64,000 bases of DNA from Zanthoxylum bungeanum (lineage: Eukaryota > Streptophyta > Magnoliopsida > Sapindales > Rutaceae), in assembly GCA_019454045.1 (NCBI GenBank), contig SKCR01031827.1:124001-188000 (forward strand), read 5' to 3'. The position numbers and the translations under genes were made by a program. The notes beneath the pieces are model-generated. The model was not told the DNA's origin. It saw only the letters and a list, made by a program, of their open reading frames with translations, and made no database searches. Positions 46,485-58,488 of this stretch are shown here, piece after piece. Position 1 is the first letter of the stretch. Each line of letters opens with the position of its first letter.

Positions 46485-47956
46485 GGAAACAGTTAGTAAA
46501 GCATAACCCCAAAGGTAATATGGAAGATCCATATAGCTCATCATAGATCATATCATATTCAATAAAGTACGATTTCTTCACCCAGACACACCATTGTGTT
46601 GAAGAGTACCCGATGTGCTCATTCTCCCTTAAATAACGTCTGAATTCGTCACTCATTAATTGACTACCTCAATCTGATCGAAAGAACTTGATGAATTTTC
46701 CGATTTATTTTTCTACTTCGTTTTAGAATATTTTAAACTTTTTAAATGTATCTGATTTATGTCTCATCAAATAGACATATCCATATCTTGAATTATCATC
46801 CATGAAAGTCATGAAGTATATTGAACCATCCTGAGCTACATGATTTAATAGACCACACACATTACTTTGTACTAGTTCCAATAAATCTTCAGCACAGTGT
46901 CCAACACCTAGAAATGGTGCCTTTGTCATTTTCCCTCAGATACATGATTCACAAATTGGATAAGGATCTAAGGTAAGATCTTCAATCAAACCATCCTTAA
47001 CCAATTTTGATAGACGTCTAACACCTATGTGGCCCAATTTTTATGCCATAATTCAGTATTATTTAATTTAGATCTTTTACTTGTATTTTCCTCTACATTA
47101 AAGACATCTCAATATGTTTCCAAAACATAGTGACCGTTAGATAAAGAACATTCACATATCAAATAGTTGTCTTTATCATATAAACAAAAAGCATAATCTT
47201 TAATGTTTATTTTATATCCATTTTTATCCAATATCGGTAATGATTTTATATGTTGAATAAGAGAGAGTACATAATAACAGTCATGTAAAAATAATTTACA
47301 TCCATTAGGGAGATCTAGAATAACTGTTCGTATGTCTTTGACATCCAATGTCTCGCCATTCCCAACTCTAAGCTGGATCTCCCCTTTGTTCAGCCTTCTT
47401 TTAACCCTCATGACCTGCATATAGTTGCAAATATGAGTGGGACTGTCGGTGTCTAACACCAATCCACTATTTGCATCTAAGGCTAATGAGATGTCAATAA
47501 TAGGAAAAATACAAAGCGTGCCTGAGGGTCTTGCCTTTCCTTTCAACTCTGGACAATCTTTCTTCCAGTGTCCAGACTTCTTACAATGTAGACATGCATC
47601 ACGAGCTACATGATGTCTTGTAGCTTTGTGCTTCTTGGAGTTTATCTTTGATATCTTCTTCTTTCCCAATTTGATTTTCTTCGACTTTCTAGAAGTCTTT
47701 GAAGAGCTTGCTCCACAATGGAGATACAAAGTGAGATTTCTTTTCTTCAAACCTTGTTCCTCTGTGCGTAACATGTTATGAAGTTCTTCATAACTGGCTT
47801 GCATCAAATGCATATGAAAATTTAACATAAAGCCATCATAAGTACCAGGTGAAGAAAATAGAATCAAATTTCGCCTAGTCGTTCATCGATCATTATGCCT
47901 GTCGTTCCAAATATCGGATATGGTCTATCGTGTTCAAAATATGAATGCTAACCGCT
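46485..47956 (-). pseudogene. Element B: gag C-terminus, protease and integrase core
   Basis: The longest frame, 47867-47109 (starting without an ATG), holds late gag ('GFMLNFHMHLMQASYEELHN'), a CCHC knuckle 'CLHCKKSGHWKKDC' (about 47600-47555) and the protease block 'GLVLDTDSPTHICNYMQ', in which Asp-Thr-Gly has become Asp-Thr-Asp. It ends at the integrase lead 'GHYVLETY'. Integrase core follows at 46929-46723 ('DLLELVQSNVCGLLNH' where the first Asp appears as Asn, 'FMTFMDDNSRYGYVYLMRH') and 46656-46485 ('MSDEFRRYLRENE'). Frameshifts separate them. The gag joins 58489 across the Ogre-like insertion. Confidence 0.9.
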
Positions 47957-50623
47957 TGTAGGCACTACATTTTTGCATATAAGTCCCGATGATGAGCCTC
48001 GTACGGAGGCACTACCTCTTATGTCGTGGAAGTCGCGAGAAACAGACGTCGGAAGGGAAAAGTCAAGAATTGACGATTTGTTGGACTTTATTCGCTCGTT
48101 TAGTTTTGGGATTGCTCGTTGGACCTCTGTTTCAAAATCACCCTTGGCCCAAAACCCTATTCTTCCTTGCTCACTCTCGGCCAACACATAAATTAAACAC
48201 TCCTTCACGCATCCATTGCCCCTCACTACACCTCACGTCCATGCACCACGCAACAAGCCTTCGCGCCATTCACTCCCCACACAACCTTCACTCCTTTTTG
48301 CCCCCTTTCACATGAACCATCTCCCATGCAAAGCCATGCAACCAAACTCCACTCATTTACCCATCCACTAACTATTCAAACAACCATATTAACCTTCCAC
48401 CAAGCATGCCCCACGTCATTGATCTCCAAATTACCTTACCCCCCATTTTCAACAAAGTTTTCCAAGCCATTTAATAGCCTCCCATCACCATTTAATCATG
48501 CAAACCCCACACTATTAAACCTAGCACCCCACGCCCATTGACAAAGCCATCCCCTTTCCATTTTTTTAACCAAAGTTAGCTACCCAATTAATAACCCTCA
48601 TTAATGTTAGCCTACCCAATAAATGCACCTTCATTTGCCTATATAAAGGATCCCTAGCTCCATTGAAACTCCCTAGCACATAGATAACATAAAAAACTTT
48701 CTTCTCCTCTCTAAGCACTCACGCCACTGCCAGTGAAACAACCTTCATTCACGCCACTGCCCTCCATCTAACAATCCCCATCACGCCTCACTGCCACCAA
48801 GCCAAACATCAACAAGCTCAGCCCTCCCTTCACGCCTAAAGATCCCTTAAACTCAGCCCCTAGCATTCACATAAATCACCCTTTCCAGCAGCCCTTAACA
48901 CGCCACTACAGCCTCTTCATTATGCTCTCCCAAAACACGCCCAAAACTTCCTGAATCCAACCCCAAATTAACGCCACTGCAGCCCCTGAAACTGCCTTGA
49001 ATATCACCAAACATTTCCTCCCTAAAATGCCAGCACATCACCTAAAATACTGCACTCAAACAGCCCCCGGATTACCGTGAAACACTGCCCTAAAATACCC
49101 CCTAAATTACCAAAAATACTGCCCAAATACACCCCCCAAACCACTGAAAAAACTGCAACCCATCACTCCCCTCGATCCCACATCGATCAGGAAACTACCC
49201 ACCTTAATTACCTTCAACTCTCACGCGCAAACACCTTGTTGGCAGCCCTCTCACGCATACAGCACACTCACCAAAAGCCACTCAACCCATCAACACGTAG
49301 CCACAAAACCCTCATGCCCACCAGCACTTTCACGCATAATCACTCATACACTGCCTCTTCACGTGCCTTCAGTTCACACAAACACCCCATACATCGCCTT
49401 TATTCATGCACAAACTGCCATTGCACTGCACGCCCACACCTTCACGCAAAACAGTCCCTACACTGCCTTTGTTTACGCACAAGCTACCTTGCATTGCATG
49501 CCCAGAATAACCAACAAAACTGCCCATTTCTGCACCTAAAAATGACTAAAAATCCGCTCAGTTCTGCACCCAAAACACCACTAAAAATCTGCACTTAAAT
49601 CCCCGCAAACTGCCCAGTAAAACCCACAAACTGCACCCACAAAAACTGACTGAAAAACCCACAAACTGCAAGCCAAAATAGCCCTGCATTACCACAAACT
49701 AGTAAGCCAAATACCGCGACCAGAAACACCGTGAAACGGAGTAAAACCAGCAGCTCGAATGGTGAACCAGCGAAGGAAAATGCCGAGCCAGTAAACTGAG
49801 GAGTTGCGGAGCATCAACCATTCCGACGATCGCATACCGCACTTTCGAGAAACGACAAAAGAGGTTAGACCTGAGGGCACCCAATTTATTTATTATCATT
49901 TATATTTAGTTATTTTATTACTTTATTTCGCATGAGTATTGTGGATTTATGTATTATGTGATTCCGGGTGAACTAAATATGTATTCTCTCTTGTGGTATA
50001 TCAGATGGAAACCCATACATAAATTCCGTAGCCGAATCCGAATGGATGGTATTGCGGTTTTCACTCAGGATACAATGCCATGTACCACTTGAGAGATTCA
50101 CATATTTCGTTTCATCCAACCTTGTATTCGAGCATGATTAGGTTATTAGTATGTTATTTGTTTCTAAGCATGATTTAACCGTTAGTACGTTATTTCTTTA
50201 TGCATGATTTAGTTATTTACCTTTCGCCATAGGAATTTAATTTACGTTATGTTTAGATCGTTATTTTTTCAACATGCTTATTATGTGATATCGTATGTTT
50301 GCCGCTATGAGAATTTACTTTTCAAGCATGCAAACTTAGATTTAGGCCTTATAGGAATCTAGATTACTTTTGCAAATGTATGTTGAGTAGACTTGGTTAA
50401 AATTGCACAAATCCATTCATTACAAATGACATAAGTAAGGGACCATTCGGAACCTAACGGTTTGAGGTCTTCCCTTGCGAGGGGTTAGTGCGGCCTTAAA
50501 TCATTTCCCAGTTCACAATGGGTGGCGACTCCTTTATTCTCCGGTTTAGTCTCCCGCGGGCTACTCCGTACTCCCGACCAGGCCGCGAGCCCGGAACAGC
50601 ATCACCGATTTCTGTATCCTACA
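47957..50623 (+). repeat. 5' LTR of the Ogre-like element (2667 bp)
   Basis: It starts TGTAGGCACTACATTTTTGC and ends TGTATCCTACA. A TATA box lies at 48640-48648, so R/U5 would be almost 2 kb. The stretch 48200-49700 is strongly C- and A-rich and G-poor on the plus strand. This yields open frames rich in Pro, His, Thr and Ser (for example 49077-49598) that I do not regard as genes. Confidence 0.95.
48640..48648 (+). promoter_or_regulatory. TATA box of the Ogre-like 5' LTR
   Basis: TATATAAAG, followed by GGATCCCTAGCTCC; the same box is at 56506-56514 in the 3' LTR. Transcription would begin near 48670. Confidence 0.8.
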
Positions 50624-50626
50624 GTC

Positions 50627-50644
50627 TGGCGACTCCACTGGGGA
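50627..50644 (+). promoter_or_regulatory. Primer binding site, tRNA-Arg-like, of the Ogre-like element
   Basis: TGGCGACTCCACTGGGGA begins three bases after the LTR end. From memory, Ogre-type elements use tRNA-Arg with a site of this form; a tRNA comparison would settle it. Confidence 0.8.
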
Positions 50645-51510
50645 TAGAGAATCGGCCCCGAAATAATGTCTTGTAATGTTTTTGATTTGTGCTTTGTTTA
50701 ACCATGTCTACTTTGGGTTTAATGAGTTTAATCAAAGGCATTTTTAAGGCTAGGTGATGGTTTTGTGTCTTCCTTCATTCACTACCTTTCTATAAGGAAA
50801 AGCTGTGAAGGCACCTAGATAATCATTCACCCGTAGCTCACTGTGACAGACTAATTTGGAGGACTAGTTATTTATTCCTGTCACCAAAGCGATAAGAGCC
50901 TAAAAGGCTTGGGTATTTAAGAGAGTTCACTCCACCCTCCCTCTGGGGAATCTACAATAAGAAATCCATTTGACAGTTAGTCACATACCATAACTCGTTG
51001 GCACGTACCGTAAGGTATAAAAAAGGTGCGCTCACTTGGTCGTTTGAACCCTTGAGTGGGGAGTCCTAGTTGTGGGCAATCCTTCGTCAACGAGAGCCTT
51101 TGTTTACATTCCATTAAACCTACATGTGAACCGTAATTGTATGACCAGTAGAAATTATCTCTTTATGTTTGTGTTTAGGACCATCATCATTTGGATCCAC
51201 TTGGACCTTTTGTCAAGAGACATGAACTTGTTGGGCCATTTAAATTGGGACAAGTTCATGTCCTTTGGCAATTGGGCCAAAAGCTTCTAAAATACCGATG
51301 AGCCATTTTTTATTTAGGCCTCTTATCATTTGAAGTTGTTTAGCCATGTTATCGCAAAAGTATAAACTTGTTGGGCCTTTACAACTGGGACAAGTTTGCA
51401 CTGCGCAATAGTATGATTGAATACTTTAAAATGATAATAGGTCGACTTATATATCTCATGCATCGTACGTATCTCATACACCCTCATGCATACACGCATC
51501 ATGCTAACCC
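50645..51510 (+). other. Leader of the Ogre-like element
   Basis: About 870 bp between primer site and gag. Two related segments, 'AACTTGTTGGGCCATTTAAATT' (about 51225) and 'AAACTTGTTGGGCCTTTACA' (about 51364), recur with 'GACAAGTT' after each. No coding seen. Confidence 0.6.
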
Positions 51511-52917
51511 TTGTGTTTAAAAGTCATCATAGATACCCGTTGGGTTAGGGAAGAGGGAAAACTCACCAAAAGGCCAATAACAAATATGAGCAGATCAGAG
51601 AACGAGGTATCCTGTGTGGATCAGTTGGAAACCAGTCTCACCAAGGTTACTGAACAGTTGCAAGCCTTGACTAATGTTATGGCTAATATGGTTGTGCCCC
51701 GTGCTGGGGGAAGCTCTAAGAATGAGAGGCGTGAAGAGCCTTCGAACAGGTTGGGTGATGATATCCCTATTTTTGATGATGACATGACTGAATATATGAC
51801 CGGAAGAATAGCTGGGTCTCAGGCAGAGTTGCAGAAACTTAGGGATCAGGTAGAGTCAGTTACCCGCAAGATGAAGGGTAAGGACGAAGAATTACTAGAC
51901 TATGATATGATGACTTTCGAAGAGCAGCTACCCTCGCAGTTCAGGATGCCCGACATGGCCAAATTCAATGGGAATAGGGACCCGAGGGTCCATCTCCGGC
52001 AATATGTCTCGGTAATGAGTTCAGTGGGCCTGTCGCAATGCGAAGTTCAGAAGATGTTTGGGATGTCGCTTGAGGGGGTACCTGTAGTGTGGTACCATAG
52101 CCTTGAAAGAAAGGTTAAGGAAGATTGGAGGGAACTGGCAGACGCCTTTCTAAAGCAGTATGTTACAGACTTGGAGATTGACTTGTCGCTCCGTGACTTG
52201 GAGAACACCAAATAGAAGCCGGATGAGAGCTTCAAGGATTATGTGGATCGTTGGAGAAGCCAGATTTTGAAGATGCAGACTCGGCCTTCAGAGAAAGACC
52301 AGATAAAGATGATCATCAAGGGCACTAAGCCCTCAATCTATGGCAAGTTAAGGAGGATGACCTCCATGATAGCAGATTTCCGACAGCTGAGGGAAACTCT
52401 CATGGATATTGAAGAAGAGGAAGCAGAGAATAGAAAGTTGTATGGCCAGAATAGAAGAACTTTTGGGGGGCCTTCGGAGACCAAGCCCGCTACTGCTGAG
52501 ATCGCTACCGTCAGAAACAAGCGATTCTCCAATCTTGGTAGACCTATGTCGAAGGTGCTTGAGAAGTTGAAAGGACAGGGACTCCTGAAACCTTTAGAAC
52601 CTAGACCAATCCCAAACCCTGTGCCACACTACTTTGACCTAAACCAATACTGCCACTTCCACCAGCAGAAAGGCCATGATACTGACAACTGCCTCCGCCT
52701 TAGGCAAGAAATCCAAAACCTCATCGATGCTCATAAAATACCCGACCTGGAAAAAGAACAACCCGATACAAACAGAGACCCTCTACCTAACTACCACTTC
52801 GTTCCACCACCCACCTATATGATCAACTCCGGCCTGCTCGAAAGTTTTATCCTCCAAACTCTCAACCACCCAACTTCTTTCATTGGGATAGGGGATGGCA
52901 GTAGTGAAGAACCGTAG
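51511..52917 (+). pseudogene. gag: Gag of the Ogre-like element with one in-frame TAG
   Basis: One frame runs from 51511 to the stop at 52917 except for a TAG at 52213. The more likely start is the ATG at 51586 ('MSRSENEV'). Order: a coiled-coil-like N-terminus, an acidic linker, the gag core ('FRMPDMAKFNGNRDPRVHLR' and 'MSLEGVPVVWYHSLERKVKE', then after the stop 'DESFKDYVDRWRSQI'), and a Cys-His-His-Cys knuckle ('YCHFHQQKGHDTDNCLRL'). The protein would be about 440 residues if the stop were read through. The TAG lies at a position where Gln is usual in relatives, so it is probably a C-to-T mutation. Everything else is open, which is unusual for this window. Confidence 0.9.
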
Positions 52918-53420
52918 GCTGAGAAAGAAGACAATTCCGCAGACAATGAAGATGTTTTCCTTGGTTTATTTGATTGCAATCCTGCATTTTTAAGACATTG
53001 ATTTTGTCTACTTGTTCGAACCTTTTTATTAATAATAATAAAGACGTTCATCTCACTTACTTGCTTGATTCTCTACCTTTGAAGAAGAATAAGATAATAA
53101 TTAAGGAGTTGGCTTCTCAATACGTAAGTTTGAAGGGAGAACTATACAAAAGACAAGCGAATGGCATTCAGTCGAAAAGAAGAAGTTTGAAAGGCAATGG
53201 AAGCGGTACTGCCGACGGAAGTTGAGATACAGTCCATGTGGGTATTAGCAGAAGCATAGTGGGTCTCGCAGAGATGGATGAAAAGAGAATGAAGTCCTTG
53301 CATCACATACAGATATACCAGAGGAGATTGAAGCTGTATTTTGCCTGAAAAAGAGAAGACCGAGCAGTCACCTAGGGAATTGGCGGAAGAGCTAACCCAA
53401 TGGGATAGGAAACCCATTCA
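52918..53420 (+). pseudogene. Scraps of pol in the Ogre-like element
   Basis: Two small pieces survive. One (about 53090-53160) reads 'ELASQYVSLKGELYKRQANG', the stretch between RNase H and the integrase zinc finger. The second (about 53190-53350, another frame) reads 'MEAVLPTEVEIQSMWVLAEA' and then 'EMDEKRMKSLHHIQIYQRRL', the C-terminal part of a Tat-type integrase. Protease, RT, RNase H and the integrase core are gone. The element therefore depends on others for movement. Confidence 0.75.
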
Positions 53421-54528
53421 TGCATGCATGCATACACGTAACGCATTTGCACTTCTTTTTGTGTTTGTTTTGTGTTGTAATTACAGGTTTCAAAGAAGAA
53501 GAAGAGAAAACGGCAAAGACAAGCCAATCAGAAGCAGCAACAGCGCATTATCGATTTTTGGGAAGGAATCCCAGGGTTGAGGCCTGTATCAATGTCAGTT
53601 TCAGGAATGGATCGGTTTCAGGAATGAATCCCAGGGGGCGAAGCCCACATTATCATCAGTTGAAAGGAAGAATTCCGTGGAGTGAGTAAAAAAAAAAAAG
53701 TGAGAAGTCTTTGATAGTTGGACATATGTCCAGTGATGACATTATTTGCTATAGGGAGAAACATTAGAAACGATAAGTGCGAGATGTGCTCTTATCCGGT
53801 ATTCTGAGTGGTTGATCTCAGCTAGACTCGCGAGCACTTGATTACGGGATCTCAACAGTAGAAGCTTGAGTAGTTGGCAAGATGACTAGTTGGAGAGATG
53901 GCGGATCAGTGAATGACTGTTTGCCTAGATGTCCATCCTGGTTTACTTATGCTACGATATATGATATGGTTGGAAACAAAGAAAAAGTCTCTGGAAAGAA
54001 GAGGAAAAATAGACCACCTATAACCGATAAGCGTGAAGCTACCCATGGGCGAGTATTAGGACCACCATGAGGAGAAATTCTACCTTAAAGGGTAGGTGTG
54101 TCGAAAAAAAAACAGAAAAGAAAAAGAAAAGAAGAGAAAAAGAAAGTTCAAAAATGAAAAGAAAGAAAATAAAGAGACAAAAGAAAAATAAAAAGAAGAA
54201 AAGCATATCATGTTGAGTAGAATGAAGTAATCACAGAGTATGATCAAGACATCTAGGTTGGTTTGACCCATTGATCCCAATTCTCATAGATGAAATCATC
54301 GAGTTGGCTTACTTAAGGATTAAGCTGCGAATAAGCCTTGGCACACACACACTGGGAGTCTAGTTTAGATCATTTATTCAGACGAACAGATCTGAGTGTA
54401 TTAAGTACTTTGAAGATTTTTTGGTTTCGACGCGAAGCATTCGTTGAGGATGGAAATATGTTTGACTATCAAGATTATCTCGTGATAGGTGGTACAGTAT
54501 GTTGAAATGAATCATCACATCATCAGTA
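53421..54528 (+). other. Non-coding 3' internal region of the Ogre-like element
   Basis: No protein family is seen. A 100-bp purine-rich run of A and G lies at about 54104-54205. ATGCATGCATGCAT-like alternation occurs at about 53421. Confidence 0.6.
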
Positions 54529-54715
54529 TCAGTTTCGCCGGGTATGGCACTCAGGGGGTGAGGCCCACATCGTTAGCATTTGTATCAGTCTTGCCGGGTA
54601 TGGCACTCTGGGGGTGAGGCCCACATCATTATCAGTATCAGTCTTGCCGGGTATGGCACTCTGGGGGCGAGGCCCACATCGTTATCATCATGAGTATCAG
54701 TTTTTCCGGGTATGG
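54529..54715 (+). repeat. Roughly 60-bp tandem repeat
   Basis: Units of the form 'GCCGGGTATGGCACTCTGGG' followed by 'GGTGAGGCCCACATC' and 'TATCAGTATCAGT' occur three times, with a fourth partial copy. Diverged relatives appear earlier (about 53585-53660) and later (55590-55685). Confidence 0.8.
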
Positions 54716-54724
54716 AGACACATT

Positions 54725-55540
54725 AGCATCAATTTAGGAACAAGACTCACAGTCAGGAACAAGACCTGCAACTCAATTTGGGAACAAGCCCCACAATCGG
54801 GAACAAGACCCACAATTCAGATCGGGAATAAGACCCACAACTCAATTCAGGGAACAAGACCCTCAACACAATTCACATTCAGGGAACAAGACCCTCAACA
54901 CAATTCAATTTGGGAACAAGACCCACAATCAGGAACAAAACCTGCAATTCAATTTGGGAGCAAGACCCACAATCAGGAACAAGACCTGCAACTCAATTTG
55001 GGAAGAAGACCCACAATCAGGAACAAGACCTGCAATTCAATTTGGGAACAAGACCTGCAATTCAATTTGGGAGCAAGACCCACAATCAGGAACAAGACCT
55101 GCAACTCAATTTGAGAACAAGACCCACAATCAGGAATAAGACCTGCAACTCAATTTGGGAACAAGACCTGTAATTCAATTTGGGAACAAGACCCACAATC
55201 AATTCAATTTTGGAACAAGACCCACAATCAATAACAAGACCTACAATTCAGATCGGGGACAAGACCCACAACTCAATTTGGGAACAAGACCCACAATCAG
55301 GAACAAGACCTGCAACTCCATTTGGGAAAAAGACCCACAATCGGGAGCAAGACCTACAACTCAATTTAGGAACAAGACTCTCAGCTCGCTTCGGGAACAA
55401 AACCCACTCGGTGGTTCGGGAACAAGACCCAGGGGTCACAGTACCTCGCCATCAATCTCAACCCAATTCAGAGAACAAGACCCTCATCACGATTAAGGAA
55501 CAAGACCCTCATCACAATTCGGGAACAAGACCCTCATCTC
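54725..55540 (+). repeat. Minisatellite, about 22-bp units in 44-bp pairs
   Basis: About 800 bp made of 'GGAACAAGACCCACAATC' and 'GGAACAAGACCTGCAACTCA' alternating with 'ATTTGG'. The unit length is not a multiple of three, and all three frames remain open over long stretches, giving repetitive Gln/Asn/Thr-rich peptides that are not genes. Tandem repeats in this place are known for Tat/Ogre elements. Confidence 0.9.
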
Positions 55541-55806
55541 AACTCTGTAACGGTTCGGAAGTGGACCACTATCACATCAGCGACACCTCGGGTATGGGGC
55601 TTAGCATGCCAGGTACGACACTCCGGGTATAGAGACACAACCGTGATGCCTCGGGTATGGGGTTTAATATGCCGGGTATGGCACAACCAAATCAACACAG
55701 TTCGAAGAAACATGCAAGTCAGGTGGCAGCAAACGAGCCAGGTAAGTAAAAATGCATTGCATGACTTTGATAGGACTGTCATTGTCACACACTGCACAAG
55801 TCCCAT

Positions 55807-55821
55807 CAAAGTAGGGGCGAT
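55807..55821 (+). promoter_or_regulatory. Polypurine tract of the Ogre-like element
   Basis: AAAGTAGGGGCGAT lies directly before the 3' LTR start TGTAGG at 55822. Confidence 0.8.
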
Positions 55822-58488
55822 TGTAGGCACTGTATTTTTGCATATTAGTCCCGATGATGAGCCTCGTACGGAGGCACTACCTCTTATGTCGTGGAAGTTG
55901 CGGGAAACAGACATCAGAAGGGAAAAGTCATGACTTGACGTTTTGTTGGACTTTATTTGCTTGTTTAGTTTTGGGATTGCTTGTTGGACCTCCATTTCAA
56001 AATCACCCTTGGCCCAAAACCCTATTCTTCCTTGCTCACTCTCGGCCAACACATAAATTAAACGCTCCTTCATGCATCCATTGCCCCTCACCACACCTCA
56101 CGTCCATGCACCACGCAACAAGCCTTCAAGCCATTCACTCCCCACACAACCTTCACGCCTCTTTTGCCCCCTTTCACGTGAACCATCTCCCATGCAAAGA
56201 CATGCAACCAAACTCCACTCATTTACCCCTCCACTAACTATTCAAACAACCAAATTAACCTTCCACCAAGCATGCCCCACGTCCTTGATCTCCAAATTAC
56301 CTTACCCCCCATTTTCAACAAAGTATTCCAAGCCATTTAATAGCCTCTCATCACCATTTAATCAAGCAAACCCCACACCATTAAACCTAGCACCCCACGC
56401 CCATTGACAAAGCCATCATCTTTCCATTTCTTTCAACAAAGTTTGCCACCCAATTAATAACCCTCATTAATGTTAGCCTACCCAATAAATGCACCTTCAT
56501 TTGCCTATATAAAGAACCCCTAGCTCCCTTGAAACTCCATAGCACATAGATAACATAAAAAATTTCTTCTCCTCTCTAAGCACTCACGCCACTGCCAGTG
56601 AAACAACCCTCATTCGTGCCACTGCCCTCCATCCAACAATCCCCCTCACGCCTCACTGCCACAAAGCCAAACATTAATAAGCTCAACCCTCCCTTCACGC
56701 CTAAAGATCCCTTAAACTCAACCCCTAGCATTCACGTAAATCACCCCTTCCAGCAGCCCATAACAGGCCACTACAGCCTCTCCATTCTGCCCTCCAAAAA
56801 CACGCCCAAAACTGCCTGAATCCAACCCCAAATGAACGCTACTGCAGCCCCTGAAACTGCCTTCAATATCACCCAAAATTGCCTCCCTAAAATGCCAGCA
56901 CATCACCGAAAATACTGCACTCAAACAGCCCCCGGATTACCGTGAAACACTGCCATTAAATACCCTATAAATTACCGAAAATACTGCCCAAATACACCCC
57001 CAAACCACTGAAAAAACTGCAACCCATCACTCCCCTTAATCCCACATCCATTAGGAAACTACCCACCTTAATTGCCTTCAACTCTCACACACAAACACCT
57101 TGTTGGTAGCCCTCTCATGCACACAACACACTCACCAAAAGCCACTCAACCCATCAACACGTAGCCACAAAACCCTCATGCCCTTCAGCATTTTCACACA
57201 TAATCACTCATACACTGCCTCTTCATATGCCTTCAGTTCACAAAAACACCCCCTGTATCGCCTTTATTCGTGCACAAACTGCCTTTGCATTGCACGCCCA
57301 CACCTTCACGCAAAACAGTCACTACACTGCCTTTGTTTACGCACAAACTGCCCTGCATTGAACGCCCATAACAACCACCGAAACTACCCAGTTCTGCACC
57401 CAAAAACCACTGAAAATCTGCTCAGTTCTGCACCCAAAACACCACTGAAAATCTGTACTTAAATCCCCGCAAACTGCCTAGTAAAACCGACAAACTGCAC
57501 CCGGAAAAACTGTCTGAAAAACCCACAAACTGCAAGCCAAAATAGCCTCGTATTACCGTAAACCAGTAAGCCAAATACCACGACCAGAAACACCACGAAA
57601 CAGAGTAAAACCAGCAGCCCGAACGGTGAAACAACGAAGGAAAACGCCGAACCAGTAAACCGGAGGAGTTGCGGAGCATCAGCCCTTCCGATGACCGCAT
57701 ACCGCACTTTCGAGAAACGAAAAAAGAGGTTAGACCTGAGGGCACCCAATTTATTTATTATCCTTTATATTTAGTTATTTTATTACTTTATTTCGCATGA
57801 GTATTGTGGATTGGTGTATGATGTGATTCCGGGTGAACCGAATATGTGTTCTCTCTTGCGGTATATCGGATGGAAACCCGGACATAAATTCTGTAGCCGA
57901 ATCAGAATGGACGGTATTGTGGTTTGCACTCGGGATACAATGCCACGTACCACTTGAGAGATTCACATATTTTGTTTCATCCAACCTTGTATTCGAGCAT
58001 GATTAGGTTGTTAGTATGTTTTTTATTTCTAAGCATGATTTAACCGTTAGTACGTTATTTCTTTATGCATGATTTAGTTATTTACCTTTCGCCATAGGAA
58101 TTTAATTTACGTTATGTTTAGATCGTTATTTTTTCAACATGCTTATTGTGTGATATCGTATGTTTGACGCTATGAGAATTTACTTTTAAAGCATACAAAC
58201 TTAGATTTAGGCCTTATAGGAATCTAGATTACTTTTGCAAATGTATGTTGAGTAGACTTGGTTAAAATTGCACAAATCCATTCATTACAAATGACATAAG
58301 TAAGGGACCATTCGGAACCCAACGGTTTGAGGTCTTCCCTTGCGAGAGGTGAGTGCGACCTTAAATCATTTCCCAGTTCACACTGGGTGGCGACTCCTTT
58401 ATTCTCCGGTTTAGTCCCCCACGGGCTACTCCGTACTCCCGACCGGGCCGCGAGCCCGGAACAGCGTCGCCGATTTCTGTATCCTACA
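55822..58488 (+). repeat. 3' LTR of the Ogre-like element (2667 bp)
   Basis: Same length and ends as 47957-50623, with a TATA box at 56506-56514. TSD-like CCACT follows. Confidence 0.95.

Larger units (their letters stand above)
47957..58488 (+). mobile_element. Ogre-like Gypsy element, 10,532 bp, gag kept and pol collapsed
   Basis: LTRs of equal length (2667 bp; 47957-50623 and 55822-58488), flanks CCGCT (47952-47956) and CCACT (58489-58493), a tRNA-Arg-like primer site, a gag with one in-frame stop, small pol scraps and a repeat-rich 3' region. The primer site and tandem-repeat 3' region are typical of the Ogre branch of Tat. About a dozen differences in the first 155 bases of the two LTRs, mostly transitions, suggest an old insertion. 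It sits in the gag of element B. Confidence 0.9.

Noticed and set aside
48200..49600. Pro/His/Thr-rich frames in both Ogre-like LTRs, up to 173 codons
   Set aside because: The strand is G-poor, so stop codons are rare. The frames are not kept in the same register between LTRs and lack any domain.
54614..55632. Overlapping frames of 87-166 codons in all three plus frames
   Set aside because: They are translations of the 22/44-bp minisatellite.
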